A stretch of DNA of 47,070 nt, taken from the NCBI RefSeq assembly GCF_017614965.1, contig NZ_WVUG01000032.1:1-47070 (forward strand), in the 5' to 3' direction. Positions 7,825 to 15,717 of this stretch are shown piece after piece. The notes under the pieces are model-generated. The model searched no databases. It was not told the DNA's origin and was given only the letters and a program-made list of their open reading frames with translations. The first letter of the stretch is position 1. Each line of letters opens with the position of its first letter. Made by a program: the position numbers and the translations under genes. Source of the DNA: Streptomyces griseorubiginosus. Its GTDB lineage: Bacteria; Actinomycetota; Actinomycetes; Streptomycetales; Streptomycetaceae.

Positions 7825-9267
7825 TCAGGCAGAGATATCGGATTCCGTTCGCTTCCTCGTGCTGGTGGCGACGGGGGCGGTGATGTGGGCGGGGCGGCGC
7901 AGGGTGAGGGCGATCGCGACGCCGAGGAGGGTGAGGGCGGCGGCGGTGAATCCCGCCGCGCGCAGGCCGGGGACGAGATCCGGGCCGGTGGTGGTGTGGA
8001 CGCCCGCGTTGGCGATGGCGACCAGGATCGCCAGGCCCACGGCGGAGCCGATCTGCTGGGTGGTCGAGGCCATGGCGGAGGCGATGCCCTGGTGGTGGGC
8101 GTCGACGCCGCTGGTGGCCGCGACGAACATCGCGGTCCAGGCGATGCCCTGGCCCAGGCTGAGCAGGATCACGCCTGGCAGCAGGATCGGGTAACCGCCG
8201 GTCGGGGACATTGCCGTGGCGAGGACCGCCATGCCGGCGCCACCGACCAGCAGGCCGGTGATGATCGTGGTACGGGGGCCGAGCTTGCCGAGCAGCCTTT
8301 CGCTCAGCTTGGTGCCGACCATGCCGACCAGTGCGGCGGGGATGAAGGCCAGACCGGTGGCCAGGGCGCCGTAGCCTCGGACGTTTTGCAGGTAGACGGT
8401 GAAGAAGTAGTACTGGGCGCCGAAGGTGCCCATGAAGACGAAGGTGATGCCCATCGCGGCGACCAGGCTGCGGTTGCGGAACAGGCGCAACGGCATCAAC
8501 GGGTGGGCGGTGCGGGCCTCGACGAGCAGGAACACTCCGATGAACAGCGCGCCGCCGAACAGGGCGATGAGGGTCTCGGCGGAGGTCCAGCCTGCCTCGG
8601 GGCCCTGTACGACGCCGAAGACGAGCGCGGTGAAGCCGATGGTCGCGGTCAGCGCACCGGTCAGGTCGAAGCCGCGGCCGCGTTCGCGGGCAGCGTCGGC
8701 GGGGATGATGGCGAAGGCGGCCGCGGCGGCGCCCAGGGCGAGGGGGACGTTGACGTAGAAGACGGCTTCCCACCCGAGGTAGTTGGTCAGGAGTCCGCCC
8801 AGCAGGGAGCCGAGCGCCAGACCGACGGCGCCGGCGCCGCCCCAGATGGCGAGAGCCCGGTTGCGCTGGACGCCCTCGGTGAAGGTGGTGGCGATCAGGG
8901 AGAGCGTGGCGGGCAGTAGGAGCGCGCCACCCAGGCCCTGCACGGCACGTGCGGCCACCAGCAGTCCTGGGTCACCGGCGAGTCCGCCGGCCAGGGAGGC
9001 CAGGCCGTACAGGGAGAGGGCGGTGGTGAACATGCGGCGGTGGCCGAGGAGGTCGGCAGCCCGGCCGCCCAGCAGCAGGAAGCCTCCGAACGCTACGGCG
9101 TAGCCGCTGACGACCCACTGGAGGTTCTGGACGTCGAAGCCGACCTCGCGGCCGATCTCCGGAAGGGCGACGTAGACGATGTTGTAGTCGATGGCGCTGA
9201 TGAACTGGGCGAACGCCAGCAGGGCCAATAGCAGCCCGGTACCGCGCCGCGGGGAGGGGGACGACAT
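7825..9267 (-). CDS. MFS transporter, DHA2-type 14-helix drug exporter
   Basis: 480 residues with about 14 hydrophobic segments. DHA2 signatures are visible: SAIDYNIVYVALPEIGREVG in helix 1, QWVVSGYAVAFGGFLLLGGRAADLLGHRR (motif A region), and RAVQGLGGALLLPATLSLI with the antiporter-like segment after it. It probably exports a drug or metabolite by proton antiport across the inner membrane. I chose the ATG at 9267, 12 nt after AGAGAGG; a TTG at 9279 sits directly against that sequence. A perfect palindrome at 9290-9309 lies just upstream and the tetR gene precedes it on the same strand, so repression by that TetR protein is very likely. Confidence 0.9.
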   Translation of the reverse strand: MSSPSPRRGTGLLLALLAFAQFISAIDYNIVYVALPEIGREVGFDVQNLQWVVSGYAVAFGGFLLLGGRAADLLGHRRMFTTALSLYGLASLAGGLAGDPGLLVAARAVQGLGGALLLPATLSLIATTFTEGVQRNRALAIWGGAGAVGLALGSLLGGLLTNYLGWEAVFYVNVPLALGAAAAAFAIIPADAARERGRGFDLTGALTATIGFTALVFGVVQGPEAGWTSAETLIALFGGALFIGVFLLVEARTAHPLMPLRLFRNRSLVAAMGITFVFMGTFGAQYYFFTVYLQNVRGYGALATGLAFIPAALVGMVGTKLSERLLGKLGPRTTIITGLLVGGAGMAVLATAMSPTGGYPILLPGVILLSLGQGIAWTAMFVAATSGVDAHHQGIASAMASTTQQIGSAVGLAILVAIANAGVHTTTGPDLVPGLRAAGFTAAALTLLGVAIALTLRRPAHITAPVATSTRKRTESDISA

Positions 9268-9289
9268 GAGGAGACTCAACCTCTCTTTT

Positions 9290-9309
9290 GTAAGCGGTTG
9301 ACCGCTTAC
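9290..9309. promoter_or_regulatory. Perfect palindromic operator, probable TetR site for the MFS gene
   Basis: Two 9-bp arms, GTAAGCGGT and ACCGCTTAC, are separated by TG. The site is 22 bp upstream of the MFS start and directly follows the tetR terminator. Size and symmetry match TetR-family operators. Confidence 0.8.
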
Positions 9310-9327
9310 ATAATGGGTGAAAGAAAC

Positions 9328-9347
9328 GGGCCGCTCGGAAGCGGCCC
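9328..9347 (-). terminator. Terminator after the tetR gene
   Basis: Perfect 8-bp stem GGGCCGCT/AGCGGCCC with a four-base loop, 12 nt after the tetR stop and followed on the minus strand by GTTTCTTTC. It would separate tetR transcription from the MFS promoter downstream. Confidence 0.65.
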
Positions 9348-9359
9348 AGTTGACGCGGT

Positions 9360-9905
9360 TCAGGCGCGCAGTGTGCGCGCCCAGGGAGCGTCGACGGAGG
9401 CGGCGTCGATCGCCACCATGACGTTGCTGAGCAGGCCGTCGGCGAAGTAGCGGCGGATCTGCTCGTCGGAGGCGCCGGAGACGGCGCGGACGTACTCGAC
9501 CTGCTTGGCGTAGCAGGTGCGGACCGCCTCGCCGATGACCGGCTCACTCGCGCTGCACTCCGCGTGCTTGAGGATCATCAGCACGTCCCGGTCGGCGATG
9601 ACCTCGCCGTACGATGCCGTCAGCGCCCGGAGGACCTCGTCCGGGTCGGTGCTCTGCACCGATGCGGCCGCTGCTGCGGCGCCCTCACGAAGGCGGTCGG
9701 AGCAGTAGTCGACCAGGGCGGCGAACAGCGTCTCCTTGTCCTTGAAGAGCCGGTACAGGTAGCCCTGCGAGATGCCGGCGGCCTTGGCCACGTCCATCGT
9801 CGAGGTCCCGTAGTATCCGCGCTCGGCGAATGTCTTGATCGCCGTGCGCATGACCGTGGCCCGGCGCTCCTCGGCGGTGGACCGCTGACGCATCCTGGTT
9901 TCCAT
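9360..9905 (-). CDS. TetR/AcrR family repressor
   Basis: 181 residues from the ATG at 9905. The N-terminal DNA-binding domain is clear: AIKTFAERGYYGTSTMDVAKAAGISQGYLYRLFKDKETLF (residues ~21-60). The rest is a helical ligand domain (YFADGLLSNVMVAIDAA near the end). There is no ribosome binding site before 9905, so initiation may be leaderless, or at the ATG at 9893, which follows GGAAACC. The first base upstream of 9905 begins a degenerate copy of the palindrome found before the MFS gene, which suggests autoregulation plus control of the exporter. Confidence 0.85.
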   Translation of the reverse strand: METRMRQRSTAEERRATVMRTAIKTFAERGYYGTSTMDVAKAAGISQGYLYRLFKDKETLFAALVDYCSDRLREGAAAAAASVQSTDPDEVLRALTASYGEVIADRDVLMILKHAECSASEPVIGEAVRTCYAKQVEYVRAVSGASDEQIRRYFADGLLSNVMVAIDAASVDAPWARTLRA

Positions 9906-9925
9906 GTAAGTAATTAACCACTCGC
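9906..9925. promoter_or_regulatory. Degenerate second TetR operator at the tetR start
   Basis: GTAAGTAATTAACCACTCGC matches the 20-bp MFS operator at 13 of 20 positions by hand alignment, including GTAAG at one end and the central TT-ACC block. It abuts the tetR start codon, consistent with autoregulation. The weak symmetry makes this tentative. Confidence 0.4.
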
Positions 9926-10015
9926 ATAAGAGAGGTGTCAACCTCGCCGCTTCTCTGTGGTGCCCGCCGGGCGTCCCCGCGGGGTGCCCAGGATCCGGAG
10001 CCGAGGAATCCCTGT

Positions 10016-10927
10016 TCACTCAGCGTGCTGGAGCGGGGTGTGCCCGCGGACCGTGTCGCGGAAGGTGATCGGAGTCTGTCCGGTGCGTTGGTGAAAGTAC
10101 TTGCTGAAGTGGGTCGCGCTGGAGAAGCCGAGGCGGTCGGCGATCCGGGCGGCCGTCTGATCGCTGTGCGCCAGGAGGCGCTTGGCTTCGAGGACGACGC
10201 GGCGGTCGATGAACTCCTTGGCGCCGAGTCCGGCGGAGGCGAGGGTGGCGCGCGAGAGGGTGCGGGCCGAGTAGCCCAGCGCGTCGGCGTAGTCCTCGAC
10301 CCGGCGGGTACGGGCGAAGTCCCTTTCCACCGCGTCGCGGAAACGCAGGTAGGTGGCGTCGGGCTCGGGGGCTGGGCTGCCGATGGGTGCGGTGAGGTGG
10401 GCCAGGCGCAGGACGAGGACGGCCAGCAGGTGGCGCAGGGCGGCGGTGTGGAGTTCCAGGGGCAGGTCTCCGAGTGCGTGGAACTCGGCGGCCAGGTGGT
10501 CGACGGCCAGTCGCAGGGCCCGGGAGTCGTCGGAAAGGGGTCGGCGCAGGATCGGTGCGTGCGGGTCTTCCACGCGGGCTGCGGCGCTGGTGGCCGGATC
10601 GAGGAAGTCCTGGCGGAACAGAATCACCGTGCCCTCCGCATCGGTGAGGTCGCCCCACTGCTGAACCTGGCCGGGGCGAACCCACAGCCATGAGCCGGTT
10701 TCGAGGAAGTAGGGGGTGAAGTCGACCGTGTGCCGCAGGGTTCCTCCGGCGAGCGTGATCAGGTGATGGAAGTCCGGGCGCTGAGGGACCGTGAGCCGCT
10801 CGCCCGGTACGCGGTGGCAGAGGTCGGCGAGGGACAGCACCTCGACACCGGCGGGGGTGCCGACGGGCGGGGCGAAGAAGACTGTCGGGATTCCCCCGAC
10901 GGCATCATGTCGGATTTTGACCATCAT
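10016..10927 (-). CDS. AraC family transcriptional regulator
   Basis: 303 residues. An N-terminal cupin-like sensor is visible (FHHLITLAGGTLRHTVDFTPYFLETGSWLWVRPGQVQQWG, residues ~53-92). The C-terminal AraC/XylS helix-turn-helix pair is at RVEDYADALGYSARTLSRA and TAARIADRLGFSSATHFSKYFHQRTGQTPITFR. It is divergent from the tandem NTF2-like gene at 11091 and probably controls it. The start is ATG-ATG at 10927/10924 with no obvious Shine-Dalgarno, so the exact start is uncertain. Confidence 0.85.
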   Translation of the reverse strand: MMVKIRHDAVGGIPTVFFAPPVGTPAGVEVLSLADLCHRVPGERLTVPQRPDFHHLITLAGGTLRHTVDFTPYFLETGSWLWVRPGQVQQWGDLTDAEGTVILFRQDFLDPATSAAARVEDPHAPILRRPLSDDSRALRLAVDHLAAEFHALGDLPLELHTAALRHLLAVLVLRLAHLTAPIGSPAPEPDATYLRFRDAVERDFARTRRVEDYADALGYSARTLSRATLASAGLGAKEFIDRRVVLEAKRLLAHSDQTAARIADRLGFSSATHFSKYFHQRTGQTPITFRDTVRGHTPLQHAE

Positions 10928-11016
10928 CAGTCGTCAGCGTATCCACTTCCGCGTGCTGCACAGCAATAGGTTTTCGGTGTCGGCACGTCCCACGTCCCAC
11001 CCCGTGTCAGAAAACG

Positions 11017-11031
11017 GTAAGCGCGTAAGCG
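11017..11031. repeat. Direct repeat of GTAAGCG between divergent AraC and NTF2 genes
   Basis: GTAAGCG occurs twice, at 11017-11023 and 11025-11031, 60 bp before the NTF2-like start. The same seven bases form the outer part of each arm of the TetR operator at 9290-9309. It could be a regulator site or chance. Confidence 0.3.
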
Positions 11032-11090
11032 AGGAGCCGACTCCGTGGCGACGCATCCGTGCACAACCCGTCCCTGTGAGGAGATCCATC

Positions 11091-11852
11091 ATGAGCAACA
11101 ACAAGAACACCGTCCTCGCCGCAGCCGGAGAGCTGTTCGGCCACAAGGACCCGGGCGCGGTGGACCGCTGGGTCGCTGCCGGTTACGCACAGCACAGCGC
11201 GCTGGCCGCCGACGGCCCCGAGGCCCTGCGTCAGCTTGTCTCCGGCCTGCCGGACGGCTTCCGGTACGAGGGTGCCCGGGTCATCGCCGACGGCGAGCTG
11301 GTCGCCCTGCACGGGACGTATCACGGCTTCGGCCCCGAGCCGCTGGTCGCGTTCGACATCTTCCGCGTCGATGCCGACGGAAAGCTCGCCGAGCACTGGG
11401 ACGCCCTGACCCCTCTGGTTCCGCAGACGGCGTCGGGCCGCTCGCAGACCGACGGCCCCTCCCAGGTCACCGCACCCGAGGAGACCGAGGCCAGCCGCGC
11501 CCTGGTCGCCGAGTTCGCGCAGAAGGTCCTGGTCGGCGCCGACTACTCGGTGCTCACCGACTACATCTCCACCGAGACCTACCACCAGCACAACCCGGAG
11601 GCCGCTGACGGGCTCGACGGCTTCGGCGCCGCAGCCGCGAAGTGGGCGGAACAGGGGAAGAACCTCGTCTACAAGACCGTCCACAAGGTCATCGCCGAGG
11701 GCGAGTTCGTGCTGCTCCAGTCCGAGGGCGAGTTCGGCGTCCCGGTGGCGTACTACGACCTCTTCCGCGTCCAGGGCGGCAAGATCGTCGAGCACTGGGA
11801 CGTCATCACCCCGATCCCGGCCCAACTGCCCCACGACAACGGTCTGTTCTGA
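11091..11852 (+). CDS. Tandem NTF2/SnoaL-like protein
   Basis: 253 residues made of two similar NTF2-like domains. In domain 1 (~1-115), HGTYHGFGPEPLVAFDIFRVDADGKLAEHWDALTPL is the family end motif. In domain 2 (~130-250), GEFGVPVAYYDLFRVQGGKIVEHWDVITPI is its equivalent, preceded by the typical YHQHNPEAADG. The repeated D-F-R-V-G-K-EHWD-TP pattern shows an internal duplication. No catalytic residues can be assigned. The start has GAGGAGAT upstream. The divergent AraC gene suggests inducible expression. The family includes small isomerases, hydratases and ligand binders, so the function is open. Confidence 0.75.
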   Translation: MSNNKNTVLAAAGELFGHKDPGAVDRWVAAGYAQHSALAADGPEALRQLVSGLPDGFRYEGARVIADGELVALHGTYHGFGPEPLVAFDIFRVDADGKLAEHWDALTPLVPQTASGRSQTDGPSQVTAPEETEASRALVAEFAQKVLVGADYSVLTDYISTETYHQHNPEAADGLDGFGAAAAKWAEQGKNLVYKTVHKVIAEGEFVLLQSEGEFGVPVAYYDLFRVQGGKIVEHWDVITPIPAQLPHDNGLF

Positions 11853-12047
11853 GGCCGACCGCACCGGCGACGCAAGACGCGCCGAGTGGCCTGACACACG
11901 CCGACGTGGCGCACGACCCGTTCACGCCCGGCTGAGCCGAAGCCCGGCATGAGTCCATCGCCCATCACACGAAGCTCGACACGCCGCCGTGCTCCTGCCC
12001 GCCCCCGGGCGAGGCCACGGCGACGTGCGCCCGCCCGGAGGTTCACC

Positions 12048-12983
12048 GTGTACGCCACCCCGCTGCCGCTCGCCGCCTACAGGGCCGCCATTGCTCTCGA
12101 CGAGCCATTCCGGTCCGACGTCGGTCACGCCCCAGGGGATCGGCACGCCGATCTGGTCCGCGAGGCACTCGCCCTGCTGGGCCACGACCCGGTTGCCGTG
12201 CGGGCCGGGTGGCGCCCCGGTGCAGCCGACCGGCTCGACGACGCGGCCGCCCGCCAACTCCTGCGCGCCGTGCTGACAGTGCGGGAACCGGGCCCGCTGC
12301 CCACCCGGACCGCCCGGGTACTCGACGCGCTGCTCGCCGGCGAACGTCTGGCGCGCGACACCGTGGACGCGACCTCCCTGCCCACACTCCGCGACACACT
12401 TCCCCACACCACATACCGGGCCGCCGACCGGACGGCACTGTGGCGGGGAGACATCACCACCCTCGGCGCGGACGCCATCGTGAACGCCGCCAACAGCGCC
12501 CTGCTCGGCTGCTTCACCCCGATGCACCCGTGCGTCGACAACGCCATCCACGCCGCCGCCGGCCCCCGCCTGCGTGCCGACTGCCACACCGTCATGTCCC
12601 TGCAAGCCCACCCGGAGCCGACCGGCACGGCCAAGATCACCCGGGGCTACCACCTGCCCGCCCGCTACGTCCTGCACACCGTCGGCCCGATCGTCGACGG
12701 TCCCGTACTCCCGCTCCACGAGCGGGCACTGGCGTCCGCGTACCGCGCGTGCCTCGACCTCGCCGCCGAGGTGGACGCCATACGCTGCGTCGCGTTCTGC
12801 GGCATCAGCACAGGTGTCTTCGGCTACCCCGGGACACCGGCCGCCCGCATCGCCCTGAACTCCGTGGCCGACTGGCTCGACGCGCACCCGGAACGGTTCG
12901 ACCGCGTGATCTTCAACGTGTACACGGATCACGACCTCGCCGCCTACCACCAAGCCCTGACCGAAGGACCGAGTCCCCGATGA
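12048..12983 (+). CDS. Zinc-dependent macrodomain protein-ADP-ribose hydrolase
   Basis: 311 residues from a GTG preceded by CCGGAGG at ideal spacing; the frame upstream is Arg/Pro-rich and unlikely to be translated. An N-terminal helical region (~1-120) precedes the macrodomain: WRGDITTLGADAIVNAANSAL (132-152) for ADP-ribose binding, then GCFTPMHPCVDNAIH (154-168), whose Cys155, His160 and Cys162 match the zinc-binding insert of SirTM-linked macrodomains, and a late GISTGVFGYP phosphate loop. It should remove ADP-ribose from proteins. Its stop overlaps the next start (ATGA), so it is co-translated with the sirtuin that probably adds the mark. Confidence 0.88.
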   Translation: MYATPLPLAAYRAAIALDEPFRSDVGHAPGDRHADLVREALALLGHDPVAVRAGWRPGAADRLDDAAARQLLRAVLTVREPGPLPTRTARVLDALLAGERLARDTVDATSLPTLRDTLPHTTYRAADRTALWRGDITTLGADAIVNAANSALLGCFTPMHPCVDNAIHAAAGPRLRADCHTVMSLQAHPEPTGTAKITRGYHLPARYVLHTVGPIVDGPVLPLHERALASAYRACLDLAAEVDAIRCVAFCGISTGVFGYPGTPAARIALNSVADWLDAHPERFDRVIFNVYTDHDLAAYHQALTEGPSPR

Positions 12984-13870
12984 ACGACCCCGCCTTCGAG
13001 TTGGCAACCACCGCCGACACGATACGCACCTGGCTCACCGAGGCCGACCGTGTCCTGATCACCGCCGGGGCCGGGCTCAGCGCCGCCGCCGGATACGACT
13101 ACGGAGACGAGGACCGCTTCAAGGAGCTCTTCCCTGCCCTGCACCGCCTGGGCCTGCGCTCCCGCTACCTCGTCGGCGTCCCGCTGCCGCCCGCCCTGCT
13201 GTGGGGATACTGGGCCGTCCACATCGACGACATCCGCTTCTCCTCGGGCCCCAACCCGCTCTACCGGCGTCTGCGCTCCCTCGTCGGCGACAAGGAACAC
13301 TGGGTGATGACGTCCAACGTGGATGCCCTCTTCGCCCGGGGCGGCTTCGCCCCCGACCGGATCTTCACACCGCAGGGCGACTACGGCCGATACCAGTGCG
13401 CCACTCCCTGCACCTCCACCACCTGGGACAGCCGCCCCCTCGTCGCGCGGCTCCTCGCCGCATACGACCCGGCCACCGGTGCCATAGCGGACCCGAGCGC
13501 CCTTCCCCGCTGTCCGAACTGCGGCCGGGATGTCGAGATCAACGTCCGTGTCGGGCCCGAGTTCGTCGACGCCCCCTACCTCGCGGCGGGCCGTGCCCTC
13601 CGGCACTGGCTGGGAGCAGCGTCCGCCGACACCCGCCTGGTCGTCCTGGAACTCGGCGCCGGGTTCAACACGCCTGGCGTGATCCGATGGCCCGGCGAAC
13701 AACTGACCCGCCACTTCCCCAACGCACACCTCATACGCGTCAATCCCACCCGTCCCGAAACCCCTGCCGACCTCGTCGGCCGGACTCTGTCCGTCCCTGT
13801 CGGGGCCGAACGTCTGCTTGACGCACTCGCCTTGCCGCACCCGACAGCCGAGCCCACCCAGGCACCTTGA
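12980..13870 (+). CDS. SirTM-type (class M) sirtuin, probable protein ADP-ribosyltransferase
   Basis: 296 residues. The NAD-binding start is ITAGAGLSAAAGYDYG (27-42). TSNVD (111-115) contributes Asn113. PQGDYG carries Gln132 where classical deacetylase sirtuins have the catalytic His. Zinc pairs are Cys140/Cys144 and Cys178/Cys181, and INVR places Arg190 where class M enzymes have an arginine. Class M sirtuins ADP-ribosylate rather than deacetylate, and the coupled macrodomain gene is the expected partner. In described systems the target is a lipoylated GcvH-like protein with a lipoate ligase nearby. Neither gene is visible here, so the target is unknown. Confidence 0.85.
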   Translation: MNDPAFELATTADTIRTWLTEADRVLITAGAGLSAAAGYDYGDEDRFKELFPALHRLGLRSRYLVGVPLPPALLWGYWAVHIDDIRFSSGPNPLYRRLRSLVGDKEHWVMTSNVDALFARGGFAPDRIFTPQGDYGRYQCATPCTSTTWDSRPLVARLLAAYDPATGAIADPSALPRCPNCGRDVEINVRVGPEFVDAPYLAAGRALRHWLGAASADTRLVVLELGAGFNTPGVIRWPGEQLTRHFPNAHLIRVNPTRPETPADLVGRTLSVPVGAERLLDALALPHPTAEPTQAP

Positions 13871-13888
13871 CCCGGGTGAGCCGAGCCG

Positions 13889-14956
13889 TCAGCAGGTCAG
13901 GTCTGCCTTGGAGATGCGGCCGTGGACGCCTTTGACGATGTCGACCACCTGGGAGACGTGGAAGTCCGCGGCCGCGCTGAGGTAGGCCAGGCCGACGGGC
14001 CCGGGGATGCCGAACCGCTCCGTGAGCAGCGTGAGGGCGTCACGTACGGCGTTGCGCAGGGCCTCGTCGAGGTCGCGGTCGAGGCCGAGGACGATGTGCT
14101 CGGTCGCGGTCTCCGCGAAGGGGGCGCGCAGCCGGGCGGCCAGGGAGCGGGTGGCCTCGTCGCGGTGGACGGTGAGGCGGAGGGTGGCGCGCAACGGGGC
14201 TTCGAAGGCGGTGAGGGAGACTTCGCCGTCGCCTTGGGCGAAGTGGGGGTCGCCGGCGTAGAAGAGGGCGTCGGGGACCTGGACGGGCAGGAAGAGCCGG
14301 GCGCCGGTGCCGAGGTGGCGGACATCGATGTTCCCGCCGTGCGGGCCGGGTGGGACGGAGTGGACCGGGGACTCGGTGGCCGGGGCCACCCCCATGATCC
14401 CGAGGAACGGCCGCAGCGGGAAGGCGAGTTGGCGGCCGTCGCCGACCGGCAGCCGTCCCCTGCCGTCCTCGCCGACGGTCGCGACCAGGCTCGACGGCTC
14501 GCCCGGGGGTGTGAGCGGGTACTCGCCCGGGAGGGCTCCCTTGCCGTGCCGGTTGCTGATCACTCCGTAGGGCGCCCGACGGTGCAGGGTCAGCACCTCG
14601 ACCTCCAGGACGTCGCCCGGCCGTGCGCCCTGGACCGCCACGGGTCCGGTGACGACATGCGGGCCGTGCAGTGACGGCTCGTGCTCGCGTGAGGAAGCTG
14701 CCAACTCCACGGCATCGTGTAGCAAACCGTCCTGGGGGATGCCGGCTTCGCCGAAGAATGCGGCCGGGTCGCGGCCCTGGTCCTCCAGGATGCCCTCGTG
14801 GCTGACGGTGTCGAAGGTGACGGTCTCGCCCGTCCGGACGGTCAGCGCCGGTTTTGCGGTGGCGTTGGGCAGCAGGCCCCAGTGCACCCGGGAGGGATCG
14901 GCGGGCAGGTAGTGGTCACCGTCGAGCGGGCCCAGCCCGGGCTGGAGGAGGTTCAC
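13889..14956 (-). CDS. Acetamidase/formamidase family hydrolase
   Basis: 355 residues of the FmdA/AmdA family. Recognisable blocks are VRTGETVTFDTVSHEGI near the start, HGPHVVTGPVAVQGARPGDVLEVEVL around residue 90, PHGGNIDVRHLGTGARLFLPVQVPDALFYAGDPHFAQGDGEVS in the middle, and YLSAAADFHVSQVVD near the end. The family hydrolyses small amides to ammonia and a carboxylate. It is the last gene of a long minus-strand operon; its GTG start overlaps the stop of the isochorismatase-like gene (GTGA). In this context it probably finishes a pathway by releasing ammonia from formamide or a similar fragment, which is an inference. Confidence 0.88.
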   Translation of the reverse strand: MNLLQPGLGPLDGDHYLPADPSRVHWGLLPNATAKPALTVRTGETVTFDTVSHEGILEDQGRDPAAFFGEAGIPQDGLLHDAVELAASSREHEPSLHGPHVVTGPVAVQGARPGDVLEVEVLTLHRRAPYGVISNRHGKGALPGEYPLTPPGEPSSLVATVGEDGRGRLPVGDGRQLAFPLRPFLGIMGVAPATESPVHSVPPGPHGGNIDVRHLGTGARLFLPVQVPDALFYAGDPHFAQGDGEVSLTAFEAPLRATLRLTVHRDEATRSLAARLRAPFAETATEHIVLGLDRDLDEALRNAVRDALTLLTERFGIPGPVGLAYLSAAADFHVSQVVDIVKGVHGRISKADLTC

Positions 14957-15717
14957 TTCAGGGCCTCCTGGAGGGCGTGCGAGGTGAGGGTGAAGCCGAA
15001 GCACTGGCGGACGTTGTAGAGCGTGGCGTCCATGCAGTACGCGGGCGAGGTGGTGGCCACCGCGTCCTCCAGCAGGAGGATGTCGTAGCCGAGGTTCGCG
15101 GCGTCCATGAGGGTGGCCAGGACGCACTGGTCGGCGTTGACGCCGGCGAAGAGCAGGGTGTCGACCCGCAGATTGCGCAGCACGCTGTCCAGTTCGGTGT
15201 CCTGGAAGCCGCTCATCCGGTACTTGGCGACGTGGAGGTCGCCGTCCGCCGGCTCGAGCCCTTCGACGATCGCGGCCGAGGGGCTGCCCTGCTCCAGGAC
15301 CCGGCCGCCCGGCAGCGGGGCCCCGATACCGCCACCGGTGCCGTCGGGGTCGTAGACGTGCAGGACGCCGGGCGGGAGGTTGGCCCGGTCGGGGCGGTTG
15401 CCCCAGTTGAGCCAGATCACGGGGACGTCGGCGGCGCGCAGGAGCGGCAGCAAGTCGGCGATGACGGGGATCGGGGCGCGGGCCGGGGTCACGTCGACGC
15501 CGATGGAGGCGAGCCAGCCGTCGGGCGAGCAGAAGTCGTTCTGCATGTCGACGACGATCAGCGCGGTGGCCGCGAGGTCGGTGGTCACGCTCTGCGGCAG
15601 CGCCTCGACGGTGACCGGGTGCGGGGCGCGGTGCGGGCGGGCCAGGGTGACCACTCCCCCGTCCACACGCCAGGCGTTGCGGGAGTTGGGCCCGATGAGA
15701 CCGTGAACCTCAGACAT
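14953..15717 (-). CDS. Isochorismatase-like cysteine amidohydrolase (RutB / biuret hydrolase type)
   Basis: 254 residues. The cysteine-hydrolase triad is visible: Asp57 (VVDMQNDF), Lys165 (VAKYRMSGF) and Cys198 (GVNADQCV). The pattern KYRMSGFQDTELDSVLR and LYNVRQCFGF near the end are closer to ureidoacrylate amidohydrolase (RutB) and biuret hydrolase than to true isochorismatases. An N-terminal extension of about 45 residues precedes the fold, as in RutB. It probably cleaves a carbamoyl or amide group. The start codon lies inside the end of the preceding amidase gene (8-nt overlap) with GGAGGAG upstream. Confidence 0.85.
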   Translation of the reverse strand: MSEVHGLIGPNSRNAWRVDGGVVTLARPHRAPHPVTVEALPQSVTTDLAATALIVVDMQNDFCSPDGWLASIGVDVTPARAPIPVIADLLPLLRAADVPVIWLNWGNRPDRANLPPGVLHVYDPDGTGGGIGAPLPGGRVLEQGSPSAAIVEGLEPADGDLHVAKYRMSGFQDTELDSVLRNLRVDTLLFAGVNADQCVLATLMDAANLGYDILLLEDAVATTSPAYCMDATLYNVRQCFGFTLTSHALQEALK

